This document shows, in pieces, positions 16,680 through 25,753 of a stretch of 64,000 bases of DNA (the stretch's first letter is position 1; each line of letters begins with the position of its first letter). The notes below the pieces were generated by a model. That model ran no database searches and was not told the origin of the DNA. It was given only the letters and a program-made list of their open reading frames with translations. Source of the stretch: Sphingomonas adhaesiva (GTDB taxonomy: Bacteria > Pseudomonadota > Alphaproteobacteria > Sphingomonadales > Sphingomonadaceae); the NCBI RefSeq assembly GCF_002374855.1, contig NZ_NWVC01000008.1:1-64000 (forward strand), written 5' to 3'. The position numbers and the translations under genes were made by a program.

Positions 16680-17696
16680 TCATTCCAGCCCAGCCTCCGC
16701 CATCATGCTCTGCGACATCAGGACGCGGCGCGCGTCCTCCATGCTGGCGGGTGCGATATCGGCCAGCACCTCGATGAAGGTCTTGGGCACCCATTCGCGC
16801 GCACGGCGCAGCGCCAGCGGCACCGCGCTCCCGGGTTCGCGCCGGCGATAGTAGTCGGCCACCGCGTCGAGCGCGCGCAGCACATCGTCGCGCGTCTCGA
16901 TCCGCCCGGCGATGAAGCCACCGGCGGCGGAATCGCCGCGGGCCGTGTCCGTCTGCGCGGCGGCACCCTCGCCCGCCGTCCCCGCATCCGTCCCGCTCGC
17001 CGTGGCGGTGTGCGAATGGCGCGCCAGCCCCGCACGCATCTGTGCCAGCACCTGATAGGTCGGCGCGAAATCGGTGCCGGTGTCCTCCCCGGCATTGTCG
17101 GTCAGCACGCGGTCCACGCGGCGGATCGCATCCCGGATCGTGTCCAGCGTATCGATCGCCGCGTCGATCGCCTCGGCATCCAGCTGCTCCAGCGCGGCGC
17201 GGAACATGCCATATCCTTCGGCCGCGTCGCCTTCCTGCTCGAACCGCTCCAGGTCGGCGGCGCTGTACGACCCCAGCCGGGGATGCGCGATCAGCGCGAC
17301 CCGGCGCAGCGGCTGGATGAACTCGGCGTGGCGCGCCAACCCGTCACACGCGCTCTTACGGCCCAGGAACCCCACCTCGTCGAGCTGAGGGTGGACCATA
17401 TCCCAATGCGTCTCGATCAGCGCCGCGAGCAACTGGACGCCGTCGGCCACCGCGTCCAACGCGCCCGCCATCGCACCCGCCCGCGCCCAATATATGCCCA
17501 GCCACAGGTCACGCGTGCGCGCCGCCTGCGCCTGCACCCGTGCAATCACGTCCCGCCAGTTGACGTCTTCTGCCCGCTCGCCGCTGGCCGACGTCGCGAA
17601 CACGTCCTCGATCGCGACGCGCTCCGCATCGTAGGACAGATCCGGTCCCACCGGATCGCCGTCCAGCGGCTCGACGAGACCGGCCCAATCGACCAC
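16680..17696 (-). CDS. tssA: T6SS cap/baseplate-recruiting protein TssA
   Basis: I choose the GTG at 17696 because it gives VVDWAGLVEPLDGDPVGPDL, the normal ImpA N-terminal motif, and has AAAGGGGGA about 9 bases upstream. An ATG at 17753 would add 19 atypical residues. The 338-residue product has the ImpA N-domain (DVNWRDVIARVQAQAARTRD, LGIYWARAGAMAG, ETHWDMVHPQLDE) and a short C-terminal domain with AVPLALRRAREWVPKTFIEV. TssA proteins prime sheath and tube assembly at the baseplate or stay at the distal sheath end. The short C-terminal domain matches short-form TssA proteins. Confidence 0.92.
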   Translation of the reverse strand: MVDWAGLVEPLDGDPVGPDLSYDAERVAIEDVFATSASGERAEDVNWRDVIARVQAQAARTRDLWLGIYWARAGAMAGALDAVADGVQLLAALIETHWDMVHPQLDEVGFLGRKSACDGLARHAEFIQPLRRVALIAHPRLGSYSAADLERFEQEGDAAEGYGMFRAALEQLDAEAIDAAIDTLDTIRDAIRRVDRVLTDNAGEDTGTDFAPTYQVLAQMRAGLARHSHTATASGTDAGTAGEGAAAQTDTARGDSAAGGFIAGRIETRDDVLRALDAVADYYRRREPGSAVPLALRRAREWVPKTFIEVLADIAPASMEDARRVLMSQSMMAEAGLE

Positions 17697-17757
17697 GCGC
17701 GCTATCCCCCTTTCGATGGCATCCCTGCGCCCCGGCCCCCGCCGCGGCGCCACGACG

Positions 17758-18465
17758 TTATTTCTTCACGATTTCCACGCGGCGGTTCGCCGGATCCTGC
17801 GGACGCGTGCCCGACAATGGCGTATCGAACCCATGCCCCTCCGCCTGCAGCCGGTCGCGCGACACGCCCAGCGAGGCGAGGTAGTCCACCACCGCCTGCG
17901 CGCGGCGGCGCGACAGATCCTGGTTCGCCTGCCGCGTTCCGACCGAATTGGTGTGTCCGTCGATGCGGAAGCTGGCACTGCCCAGCGATCCGCTGGTCAA
18001 CACGCGCGCGAAGGTGGCGATCCGCGTCTGGGCATCGGCCGACAGATCCGCGGAATTGTTGGCGAAGGTCAGCGCCATGTCCGCGGTGCCGATCGGGCGA
18101 TGCGCGCCCGTCGCCGGCATCGGTGCCGCGGCGCGCACGGCGCGATAGCCGCGGTCCATGGCGCGGCCGCGCCCCGGCGACAGGTCGGGGCGCAGCCCGG
18201 CGGTCACGGCGCGCTGCACCGGCCGCACCGGCGGCGGCGCACCGCGCGCACAGGCCATGCCGGGAAGGCAGAACGGGCGCTGTCCGCCGTCCACCACCAT
18301 GCTGCCGTCATCCTCCGCGTCCGCAGCGGGCCGCGCCGCAGGCGTCGCACACTCCGCCGCGCCCAACTGGCAGGCGATGTCGCGCTCGCTGGGGCGCGAC
18401 TGTCCCGCGGCGACGCCGACCACCACCAGCGGCATCGCCACCACGATCGACAAGATGAACCGCAT
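17758..18465 (-). CDS. OmpA-family peptidoglycan-binding protein at head of T6SS operon
   Basis: The ATG at 18465 has AGGGGAG at 7 bases. A signal peptide covers about residues 1-21 (MRFILSIVVAMPLVVVGVAA); no lipobox is seen. A Pro/Arg-rich linker follows. The OmpA C-terminal domain spans about 125-235, with MALTFANNSADLSADAQTRI, FRIDGHTNSVGTRQANQDLS and a terminal RRVEIVKK; the Asp and Arg positions that bind diaminopimelate appear to be present. As first gene of the tss operon it probably anchors the secretion machine to peptidoglycan. It may help compensate for the missing TssJ lipoprotein, which is inferred from context. Confidence 0.85.
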   Translation of the reverse strand: MRFILSIVVAMPLVVVGVAAGQSRPSERDIACQLGAAECATPAARPAADAEDDGSMVVDGGQRPFCLPGMACARGAPPPVRPVQRAVTAGLRPDLSPGRGRAMDRGYRAVRAAAPMPATGAHRPIGTADMALTFANNSADLSADAQTRIATFARVLTSGSLGSASFRIDGHTNSVGTRQANQDLSRRRAQAVVDYLASLGVSRDRLQAEGHGFDTPLSGTRPQDPANRRVEIVKK

Positions 18466-18787
18466 CACCCAACTCCCCTGTATCTGACGAAGACGCAGGA
18501 ACCCGATGCGCGAAAACGTCTGCGCAGCATCATGATCCCGACATCATCGAATCGGCCCCGCCAAACCCCTCGGAACCGCCCTTAATACTTTGGCAATTCT
18601 TGAAACTCCGCGGCTGCTGACGCATCACCCAAATGGGTGATGCCCTCCAACCCTTGTTGACCCACACATCATATCTGTCGCGACCTGGCCGATTTCGGCA
18701 CAGGCGCGTGACGTCGCGGCACAAAGATGGCAGCCGGATCATCCGGTCACCCGTCCGCGCCGCCGTGGCGAGCGGGGGACGACAGGG
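18466..18787. promoter_or_regulatory. Divergent promoter region between ompA-tss operon and vgrG operon
   Basis: About 320 bases without a gene separate the two divergent T6SS blocks, so both promoters should be here. The central feature is the palindrome at 18622-18643. A TATTAA on the minus strand (18582-18587) could be a -10 element for the ompA operon, but no good -35 precedes it, consistent with an activator-dependent promoter. I see no clear -35/-10 pair for vgrG and no convincing sigma-54 site. Confidence 0.55.
18622..18643. promoter_or_regulatory. 22-base palindrome (operator candidate), core ATCACCCAAATGGGTGAT
   Basis: Ten-base arms GCATCACCCA and TGGGTGATGC flank AA. The 18-base core matches the palindrome at 50065-50082, upstream of the LuxR-type gene, at 16 of 18 positions. 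Such length and symmetry fit a dimeric DNA-binding protein. The centre is about 58 bases upstream of the transcription start expected from the TATTAA at 18582-18587, a typical activator distance, but that promoter call is weak. Confidence 0.7.
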
Positions 18788-20728
18788 TTGGAACGTCAGA
18801 CGCGCCTTGCGATCGACATCGGCGGGGAGCAGGTGCACCTGCGGCGGCTTGAGGCGCAGGAAGGATTGGGCACGCCCTTTACCGCGCTGGTCGACGTGGT
18901 CGCACCGCTCGGCGAGGTCGATCTGCTGCCGCATCTGGGCAAGCCGGTGGCAATCGAGATCGTGCAGGACGGGGTGCGGCAGCGCCATTTCCACGGCCTG
19001 ATGGTGGCGGGCGAATATCTGCACGAAGATGGCGCCGGCTTTCACTATCGGCTGACATTGCGTCCGTGGACGCAACTGCTCGCCGGCAACCGCCGCCACG
19101 CGATCTATCAGGACCGCACCGTCGTCGACATCATCAAGGCGGTTCTGGACGACAGCGGCGTCGCCAAGGCGGACTATGGCCGGCTGGCGCAGCCGCGCAC
19201 GCCGCGTCCCTATTGCGTGCAATATGGCGAAAGCGACTTCGCCTTCATCTCGCGTTTGATGGAGGAAGAGGGCATCTACTATTTCTTCCGTCACGAACGC
19301 GACGAGCATGTGATGGTGCTGTGCGACGATCCCGGCGCGCATCAGAAAGGCAATCCGGCCGCGCTGGTGTTCAACCCGCAGAGCGGCTCGATGAGCAATG
19401 CGAACACGCGCAATCTGGCGGTTAACGATCTGCACAGCTGGCACGAGCGTGTCGCCACCACCGCCCAGGCGCGCGTCACGATGCGCGACTGGAATTTCAC
19501 CAAGGCCGATCGCCCGCTGGAAATCGCCGAGACCGACGAGGCCCGGCACCCCTCGGACGATGGCGAGGTCTATGTGTGGCCCGGCCGCTATGCGCAGGAA
19601 TCGGCGGGCCGTCCGCTGGGGAAGGTCGCGCTGCAGGCGGAGCGCGCCGAACGGGTCCTCTATACGGGCGAGAGCCAGGCGATGGGGGTGGGCACGGGAT
19701 CACTGCTGTCGGTGACGCAGCATCCCAACGATCGCTTCAACGATGCCTATCTGGTGGTGCGCACGCACCATGTCGTCGCGGCGGAGGCGCATCGGTCGGG
19801 CGGCGGCGGCGGCGACAGCCGCGTGACGTTCGAGGCGATCCCCGCGGCCACGCCCTTTCGTTCGCCGCTGCGCAGCCCGCGCCCTGTCGTCAGCGGCCCC
19901 GAAACCGCGGTGGTCACCGGCCCGTCGGGGGAGGAAATCTACACCGACGAATATGCGCGGGTGAAGGTGCGCTTCCACTGGGATCGCGCCGACACGCCCG
20001 GCGAGCGTGCGACGTGCTGGATCCGCGTGTCGCAGACCGGCGGGCTGGGCAACCTGATCCTGCCACGGGTCGGGCATGAGGTGATCGTCGATTTCCTTCA
20101 CGGCGATCCCGATCGCCCGATCGTGACGGGGCGTGTGTTCAACAGCCTCAACATGCCGGTCTATCCGCTCCCCCAGCACAAGACGCGCGCGCTGTGGCGC
20201 ACGAAGCGCTACGGCAAGGCGGGGGACAGCGGCGGCGCGATGGCGCTCGACACCGGCGCGCCCGGCGCCAACGAACTGCGTTTCGAGGACAAGGGCGGGG
20301 CCGAGGAAGTCTTCCTTCACGCCGAACGCGACATGAACCTGCGCGTGCGCCGTTCCGAATCGCACCACGTCGGGCTGGATCGCGAAATACGCGTCGGTCA
20401 CGACCATAGCGAGGAGGTGAAGAACAACCAGAAGGGGAAAATCGGCGCGTCGCGCACCGTACATGTGGCGAAGGACGACACGCTGGAGGTTGGCCAGGCA
20501 CTGAAGATCAAGGCAGGCACCACGATCGATATCGAGGCGGGGACGAAGATCACCCTCAAGGTGGGCGACACGCGGATCGTCGTCGATCCCACCGCGATCG
20601 ACATGAAGGCAGCGCTCAAGGCGCTGCTGAAGGCGGGGCTTCAGATCGAGGTGAAAAGCACGCTCACCACCGTGAAGGGCGACGGCATGCTGACGCTGAA
20701 GGGCGGCATGACGATGATCAACACATGA
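18788..20728 (+). CDS. vgrG: T6SS spike protein VgrG (TssI)
   Basis: The start is a TTG at 18788 with GCGGGGGA about 8 bases upstream; no in-frame ATG or GTG gives a better N-terminus. The 646-residue protein has the gp27-like part (PLGEVDLLPHLGKPVAIEIV, FHGLMVAGEYLHEDGAGFHY, YGESDFAFISRLMEEEGIYY), the gp5 OB-fold (EIYTDEYARVKVRFHWDRAD, CWIRVSQTGG, LPRVGHEVIVDFLHGDPDRP) and a beta-helix needle of regular repeats up to about residue 646. No C-terminal effector domain is present, so cargo must be attached through PAAR or chaperones. Its stop overlaps the next start by 4 bases. Confidence 0.97.
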   Translation: MERQTRLAIDIGGEQVHLRRLEAQEGLGTPFTALVDVVAPLGEVDLLPHLGKPVAIEIVQDGVRQRHFHGLMVAGEYLHEDGAGFHYRLTLRPWTQLLAGNRRHAIYQDRTVVDIIKAVLDDSGVAKADYGRLAQPRTPRPYCVQYGESDFAFISRLMEEEGIYYFFRHERDEHVMVLCDDPGAHQKGNPAALVFNPQSGSMSNANTRNLAVNDLHSWHERVATTAQARVTMRDWNFTKADRPLEIAETDEARHPSDDGEVYVWPGRYAQESAGRPLGKVALQAERAERVLYTGESQAMGVGTGSLLSVTQHPNDRFNDAYLVVRTHHVVAAEAHRSGGGGGDSRVTFEAIPAATPFRSPLRSPRPVVSGPETAVVTGPSGEEIYTDEYARVKVRFHWDRADTPGERATCWIRVSQTGGLGNLILPRVGHEVIVDFLHGDPDRPIVTGRVFNSLNMPVYPLPQHKTRALWRTKRYGKAGDSGGAMALDTGAPGANELRFEDKGGAEEVFLHAERDMNLRVRRSESHHVGLDREIRVGHDHSEEVKNNQKGKIGASRTVHVAKDDTLEVGQALKIKAGTTIDIEAGTKITLKVGDTRIVVDPTAIDMKAALKALLKAGLQIEVKSTLTTVKGDGMLTLKGGMTMINT

Positions 20729-21294
20729 GCGAGGCGCCCCTTCGCCCGCCCGCGCCGCCGGCCTGGAACCGCGTGAAATGGACCGAGGCAGGGCAGATCG
20801 CGGCCCAACTGGACGATGTGGCGATCCCGCCCGAGGATGCGACCGCCGCGCCGCGCGACTGGTGGGCCGCGCAGGTGGCGGCGGGCGAACTGGGGCTGGC
20901 GATCCGCTTCCTCGCGATGGCGCTGCCGCGGCTGGAAGCGGTGGCGTGGGCCGCACAGGCGGTCGAACGCGCCGAGGTCCGCGGCGATGCCGACCGAGCG
21001 GCGATGGCGGCGGTGTCGCGCTGGATCGCCGCCCCCGACGACGCGCTGCGCCGCGCCGCCTGGGCGCATTGCGAGCCGATCGACGGGCCTATCCGCTTCC
21101 TTGGCGCCGCGTTGTTCTTTTCCGGCGGATCGATCGCCCCCGCCGATCTGGAGGCGGTCCATCCGGCACCGACGCTGTGCGGCACGGCGGCCGCAGGTGC
21201 GGTTCTGGCCGCCGCGCACCGCAGCACCGATCCGCACGCCGCGCTGGCCGAGGCGCTGGCGGCGGGGGATCGCATCGCGGCGGGGGCGGAATGA
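20725..21294 (+). CDS. DUF6931-like T6SS-associated protein
   Basis: This 189-residue, Ala-rich, entirely helical protein has no signal peptide. The pattern (VKWTEAGQIAAQL near the start, then LAIRFLAMALPRLEAVAWAA and a C-terminal helical repeat) matches a family I know as DUF6931, found next to VgrG and FHA genes in T6SS loci. Its role is unknown. The ATG overlaps the vgrG stop (ATGA), and tagH follows after 4 bases, so the three are likely translated together. The assignment to DUF6931 is from memory of the family pattern and is moderately sure. Confidence 0.65.
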   Translation: MSEAPLRPPAPPAWNRVKWTEAGQIAAQLDDVAIPPEDATAAPRDWWAAQVAAGELGLAIRFLAMALPRLEAVAWAAQAVERAEVRGDADRAAMAAVSRWIAAPDDALRRAAWAHCEPIDGPIRFLGAALFFSGGSIAPADLEAVHPAPTLCGTAAAGAVLAAAHRSTDPHAALAEALAAGDRIAAGAE

Positions 21295-21298
21295 CACG

Positions 21299-22657
21299 AT
21301 GGGGCTGACGCTCACCCTGGAAGACCCGTTCGCTGCGGGCGGCGGGGCGGTGCCCTCGCTGGTGCTGGAGCGGCGCGGCGCGGTGATCGGCCGCGCGCCG
21401 ACCGTCGACTGGAGCCTGCCCGATCCGGAGAAGGTCATCTCCTCACGCCATTGCGAGATCGATTTCCGCGGCAACGCCTACCTGCTGGTGGACACCAGCA
21501 CCAACGGGACCACGATCAACGGCGCGCGGTTCGCCGATCCGCAAGTCCTGCGCACCGGCGACGTGATCGGCATTGGCCGCTATCGCGTGGCGGTGACGAT
21601 CAACTCCCCCACGGGCGGCGATGTCGGCACCGCCGCAGCGCCTGCCGCCGCATCGGGCTGGGGCGGCTGGGATTCGCACGTCGGCCCCGATCCGGTCGGT
21701 GTCGATCCCGCCAGCTGGGATCGGCCTGCGCCGGTGGCGGAAATCAGCGGGCGCGGCGCACTGTCCGCGCGCTGGGCTCCGCCCCCCGCACCACCCTCCG
21801 CACCCGCACCCTCGGCAAGCGGCGCCGATTGGGGCAACTGGTCGGAACCGGTGGCGCCGACGGCGCCGGCGTCGGGCTGGTCCAGCGCGCCCGCGCCGCC
21901 CACACCGCCCGCGGCGGCGGACATTTGGGGCGATCTGGCCGCCAGCAATACCGTCGACTGGGCGCGCGGCGGCTTCGGCACCGCCCCGTCGCCTTCTCCC
22001 GTTGCCGCGCCGGCGCCGGTCGTCGGGGCGCCCCCGCCGCGGGGCACGCCCGATGCACCACCGCGCGCAGGTTCCGATGCGGCGTCCGGCGCGCTGAGCA
22101 CGCTGCTGGCGCAGGCGGCGGGGGTCGATCGCCAGATGCTGCCGGACGATGCCGCGCTGGCGCGAACGGCCGGCGCGCTGTTGCGACGGCTCGTCGCGGG
22201 GCTGGTGGTGATGCTGGAGGCGCGCACCCGCGCCAAGGCGCAGATGGGCGCGACGCGCACCGCCCTGCAGTTTGACGGCAACAATCCGCTGAAGTTCGCG
22301 CGCACCCCCGAACAGGCGGTGACGCAGTTGCTGTGCCCCCCGGAGCGCGGCTTCATGACCGCGGAACGCGCGGTGGAGGACGCATTCGTCGATCTCCAGG
22401 CACATCAGGTCGCCACGCTGAAGGCGATGCAGGGCGCACTGAAGTCGACGCTCGACCGCTTCTCGCCCGCCGCGATCCGCGGCCGCGCGGAAACGCGCGG
22501 GCTGTTGTCGCGCATCTTGCCCGGCGCGCGCGATGCGGCCTTGTGGCAGGCCTATGAGCGCGAGTTCTCCGGGGTCGCCAAAGGCTCCGACGAAGCCTTC
22601 ATGGACGTCTTCGCCGCCGAATTCCGCAAGGCGTATGACGAGGCGGCGCGGCGGTAG
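21299..22657 (+). CDS. tagH: T6SS FHA-domain protein TagH (Fha/ImpI)
   Basis: The start is ATG 21299 (MGLTLTLEDPFAAGGG); the frame is open further upstream, but only across the previous gene. Residues about 18-90 form an FHA domain with the expected GRAPTVDWSLPDP, ISSRHCEI and DTSTNGTTINGARF motifs that bind phosphothreonine. A long Pro/Ala/Trp-rich disordered linker covers about 105-265. The C-terminal part (about 265-452) is the TagH/ImpI helical domain with LKFARTPEQAVTQLLCPPER and AYEREFSGVAKGSDEAFMDVF. In related systems FHA proteins bind phosphorylated TssL or PpkA and switch on the machine. PpkA and PppA are encoded at 23016-25753. Confidence 0.93.
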   Translation: MGLTLTLEDPFAAGGGAVPSLVLERRGAVIGRAPTVDWSLPDPEKVISSRHCEIDFRGNAYLLVDTSTNGTTINGARFADPQVLRTGDVIGIGRYRVAVTINSPTGGDVGTAAAPAAASGWGGWDSHVGPDPVGVDPASWDRPAPVAEISGRGALSARWAPPPAPPSAPAPSASGADWGNWSEPVAPTAPASGWSSAPAPPTPPAAADIWGDLAASNTVDWARGGFGTAPSPSPVAAPAPVVGAPPPRGTPDAPPRAGSDAASGALSTLLAQAAGVDRQMLPDDAALARTAGALLRRLVAGLVVMLEARTRAKAQMGATRTALQFDGNNPLKFARTPEQAVTQLLCPPERGFMTAERAVEDAFVDLQAHQVATLKAMQGALKSTLDRFSPAAIRGRAETRGLLSRILPGARDAALWQAYEREFSGVAKGSDEAFMDVFAAEFRKAYDEAARR

Positions 22658-22670
22658 AACCAGGGGAGCG

Positions 22671-23009
22671 ATGACGATGGCGTGGAAGAATGCCGGGCTG
22701 GTCTTTCGGGGCGGCACAAAGGAGGCCAGGGAACTGGCAGGAAAGCGTGTCCGCGCCACCCGCGACCTCAGCGGCGCCTTGACCTACACCGCCGGACGCG
22801 AGACGCCGGGTACCTTCGACATTCCGAAACTGGCAGAGGGGCTGATCGGTTATGACGTTCCGCCCGGCCAGCTTGACGCGATCCTCCTTGTGTTTCCCAC
22901 CGTCGCGGGAACGAAGCTCACATCGCTGACCCAGGCGGCGCGCATGGAAACCACCAGCGTCGTTGTCAACTGGCCCACCTTCCGCACCGCCTTCGAAATC
23001 GACGCCTGA
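22671..23009 (+). CDS. Unknown 112-residue protein, last gene of the vgrG operon
   Basis: The protein starts MTMAWKNAGLVFRGGTKEAR (a second ATG at 22677 is also possible). It is a small soluble protein of mixed strands and helices with no recognised domain and no signal. It follows tagH by 13 bases with GGGGAG just upstream, and its stop lies 6 bases from the convergent ppkA stop. Linkage to vgrG and tagH suggests a T6SS role, possibly regulatory or as small cargo. Nothing in the sequence decides this. Confidence 0.6.
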   Translation: MTMAWKNAGLVFRGGTKEARELAGKRVRATRDLSGALTYTAGRETPGTFDIPKLAEGLIGYDVPPGQLDAILLVFPTVAGTKLTSLTQAARMETTSVVVNWPTFRTAFEIDA

Positions 23010-23015
23010 CCCGCC

Positions 23016-25004
23016 TCAATTCGGCGTCAGGTCCTGCGTCTGGAACCACAACATCTCTACCGTCCATCCCTTCCCACGCGCCGCCGCCAGGAAGCGCGTG
23101 CGCCAGTCCGCTGCCAGCGGCAACGCGGGCGCGACCAGATCGGGCGGGAACGGCCCGCGGCCGCGGATCAGCGCATAGCCCTTCACCCCGGTGCCGGTGA
23201 TGTCGCCGCCCTTCATCATGTAGCGCCCGTCCGGCGTCGCCGCGAACACCACGTCGAGCAACTGCGTGCGCGTCATCGCGGTCGCGGTCGCGGAACCGTC
23301 CTCCCAGCCGACCAGCGTGAAGTCATCCCCGCTGGCGCGCGGATCGAGATAGACCGCCACGCGCGCCACCTTCTGATCGCCCTGCGTACTGTCGACGCGC
23401 CGGTCCATCTCCCACCGCTGCTTCTCCACCGACAACAGCGCCGGCCCGTGTGCACGCACCTGCGCGAAGGTCTCCACCGCGCCGCACAGGTTTCGCGGCA
23501 GCGTCATCACGTCGGCGTTCAGCGTGCGTATCGGCGCCGCCGCGCCCAGCGCCGCCTGCAACGCCCCCTGCGCCGCCACCGGATCGCCCGCGACACCCGA
23601 CAGCGTGAACGACACGCCGTCGCCCTCACGCCGCAGGTCACGCACGTCGAGCCAGGAACAGGCGATCCCCGGCAGTGCCCGCGCGATCGCCGCCTTGGCC
23701 GCCGCCACGGGATCGCCCGGGGCCGCGGGCGCCGCGGGCGCGGCCCCCGATGCCGTCACCGGCGGCGATGCGACGTCCGGCGCCCGTCCCGCGATCAGCC
23801 AGCCGCCCCCGGCCAGCATCGCGGCCAGCACGGCGCCGCCGCCGATCCACATCCCCCGCCCGCCACCACGCCGCCCGCTACCGGCGGTGGCGGGCTTCGG
23901 CACCGACGGCGCGACAGCGGCGACAGGCGGGCTTGCGGCCGGCGCAGCGGGCGCGGCCGACGCCGGCGCGGCGGGCACGCCATGGTCGATCGCCTCGATC
24001 ACCTCATCCATGCTGCGCAGCCGCCGCGCCGGGTCCGCCGCGAGCATCGCCGCGAGGATCGGGCGCAGCGCCTCCGGCGCGGCGGACAGGTCCGCACCGG
24101 CGCGCCGCTTGTCCACCGCCTCGACCAGCGTCACGCCCATCGCCGGCGCGCGCGCCCCCGCGACCGCCAGCACCACCAGCGCCAGCCCGTACACATCGGT
24201 CCACGGCCCGACCTCGCGTCCGAAATCGCCCAGCTGTTCGGGTGCGACATACCCCAGCTTGCCGGCGAAGCCGTCGCCCACGATCGTCCCCTTGTGCGGG
24301 TCCAGATCCTTGGCGATGCCGAAATCGATGATCCGCGCGCAGTCCAGCCGCCCACCCTCCAGCAGGACGTTGTCGGGCGACATGTCGCGGTGGATCGCCC
24401 CCAGCGCATGCGCCGCGCGCAGCCCCTCCGCCAGCCGCCGCATGAACACCCGCAAGCTGTCGGCGTCGCGCGGCACCTTGCCCAGCACATCCTGCAGGTT
24501 CGTCCCGTCGACATATTCGGTGACGATGTACAGGATGCCCAGCGACGGTTCGATCGCCAGCACGCGATAGGCGACCAGCGCGGGGTGCGACAGCCGCGTC
24601 AGCGTGCGCGCTTCCTTGCGGAACATCGCCTGCACATTGGGGTCCGCGGCCAGTTGCGGCAGCATCACCTTGATCGCCACGCGCTCGTCGGTGTGCGTGT
24701 TCACCCCCTCCCACACCTCGCCCATGCCACCGGCGGTGATGTAGCGGCGCACCTCGAAGATATGGTTCAGCACGTCGCCCGGCTGCAGTCGCCGGGGCGC
24801 ATCCAGCCCCGCCGCCGCCGTCGCGGGGACCGGCGGAACCGACCCGGCGGGTGGCGGTATGGTCGCCGGCGCATCGGGGGACGCCGCCGCCCAGCCGCTC
24901 GCGGTCGGAGCTGCATCCGTCGCGGCGTCCGCGCCGGATCCCGCGGCGGGGACGAAGATCGTCCGGCCCTCATCCTCGTCGCCGGCGCCATTGCCGCCCG
25001 TCAT
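23016..25004 (-). CDS. ppkA: T6SS serine/threonine protein kinase PpkA
   Basis: The 662-residue protein starts at ATG 25004, overlapping the pppA stop by 4 bases. Residues 1-75 are disordered and contain EGRTIFVPAAG. The Hanks-type kinase domain spans about 80-345: Gly loop ITAGGMGEVWEG, VAIK Lys112, HRDMSPDNV with Asp207, DFG at 227-229 and an APE-like VAPEQL. A membrane helix lies at about 383-404 (WIGGGAVLAAMLAGGGWLIA), followed by a periplasmic C-terminal domain of about 240 residues that could sense a signal. PpkA phosphorylates T6SS targets recognised by the FHA protein. The kinase has all key residues and should be active. Confidence 0.94.
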   Translation of the reverse strand: MTGGNGAGDEDEGRTIFVPAAGSGADAATDAAPTASGWAAASPDAPATIPPPAGSVPPVPATAAAGLDAPRRLQPGDVLNHIFEVRRYITAGGMGEVWEGVNTHTDERVAIKVMLPQLAADPNVQAMFRKEARTLTRLSHPALVAYRVLAIEPSLGILYIVTEYVDGTNLQDVLGKVPRDADSLRVFMRRLAEGLRAAHALGAIHRDMSPDNVLLEGGRLDCARIIDFGIAKDLDPHKGTIVGDGFAGKLGYVAPEQLGDFGREVGPWTDVYGLALVVLAVAGARAPAMGVTLVEAVDKRRAGADLSAAPEALRPILAAMLAADPARRLRSMDEVIEAIDHGVPAAPASAAPAAPAASPPVAAVAPSVPKPATAGSGRRGGGRGMWIGGGAVLAAMLAGGGWLIAGRAPDVASPPVTASGAAPAAPAAPGDPVAAAKAAIARALPGIACSWLDVRDLRREGDGVSFTLSGVAGDPVAAQGALQAALGAAAPIRTLNADVMTLPRNLCGAVETFAQVRAHGPALLSVEKQRWEMDRRVDSTQGDQKVARVAVYLDPRASGDDFTLVGWEDGSATATAMTRTQLLDVVFAATPDGRYMMKGGDITGTGVKGYALIRGRGPFPPDLVAPALPLAADWRTRFLAAARGKGWTVEMLWFQTQDLTPN

Positions 25005-25753
25005 GCCTGCGCCCCCACCATCAGCAACGTCGTCTCGCTCAGGCCCACGGCGACCGCGGTCAGATTGTCGTTCGAACCATTGGCCAGCCCGCGTTCCACC
25101 AGCGCCGCGGGCGCTGCCGTCACCGTCGCCTGCATGACCGTGCGGGCGATCTCCCCATCGGGCACCACGCCGTGCACGCCATCGCTGGTCAGCACGAACA
25201 GGTCGTCGGGCAGCAGCGTGTCCGCCACCACGTCCAGCGTCAGCGTCGGCTCCACCCCCACCGCGCGCGCCAGCACATGCCCCATCGGATGGCCCGCGCC
25301 ATCCTCTTCGGTCAACAGGCCGCGATCGATCAGCGCCTGCACCTGGCTGTGATCGCGCGTCAGCCGCAGCAATCGGCCGTCGCGCACCAGATAGGCGCGG
25401 CTGTCCCCCGCCCACAGCACCGCGAAGCGTCCGTCGCGGATCAGCAGCGCCACCACCGTCGATCCCATCTGCGCACCACGCGCCTGCGCCTCCTGCCAGA
25501 TCGTGGCATTGGCGGCGTGGATCGCACCTGCGCAGCGTTCCACCGCCTCGTCGAAACTGCCCGCGGCATCGGCCGCCGCAATGGTCGCGGTCAGCCGTGT
25601 CGACGCCCAGTCCCCCCCGGCATGGCCGCCCATTCCGTCCGCCACCACCCACAGCCCACGGTCGGGCAGGCCGACGAAACTGTCCTCGTTGATCTGGCGC
25701 ACGCGGCCCACGTCGCTGGCGCCGCGCCAGTCGATCCGCAGCGGCCGCGTCAC
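25001..25753 (-). CDS. pppA: T6SS PP2C-type phosphatase PppA
   Basis: I take the start at GTG 25753, which overlaps the tagF stop (GTGA) and gives VTRPLRIDWRGASDVGRVRQ; upstream in-frame residues lie inside tagF. The 250-residue product has the PP2C metal-binding motifs: NEDSF, VVADGMGGHAGG, LIRDGRFAVLWAGDSRAYLV, LTSDGVHGVV and SNDNLTAVAV. It should dephosphorylate PpkA targets and switch the T6SS off. There is no membrane segment, so it acts in the cytoplasm. Confidence 0.94.
   Translation of the reverse strand: MTRPLRIDWRGASDVGRVRQINEDSFVGLPDRGLWVVADGMGGHAGGDWASTRLTATIAAADAAGSFDEAVERCAGAIHAANATIWQEAQARGAQMGSTVVALLIRDGRFAVLWAGDSRAYLVRDGRLLRLTRDHSQVQALIDRGLLTEEDGAGHPMGHVLARAVGVEPTLTLDVVADTLLPDDLFVLTSDGVHGVVPDGEIARTVMQATVTAAPAALVERGLANGSNDNLTAVAVGLSETTLLMVGAQA

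Noticed and set aside
17758..18465. OmpA protein considered as the missing TssJ lipoprotein
   Set aside because: It has no lipobox cysteine and its C-terminal domain is clearly OmpA-like, not the transthyretin-like fold of TssJ.
18530..19549. Minus-strand frame covering the ompA/vgrG intergenic region and the start of vgrG
   Set aside because: It overlaps the conserved VgrG N-terminus and has no recognisable protein features. The intergenic part is better explained as a promoter region.
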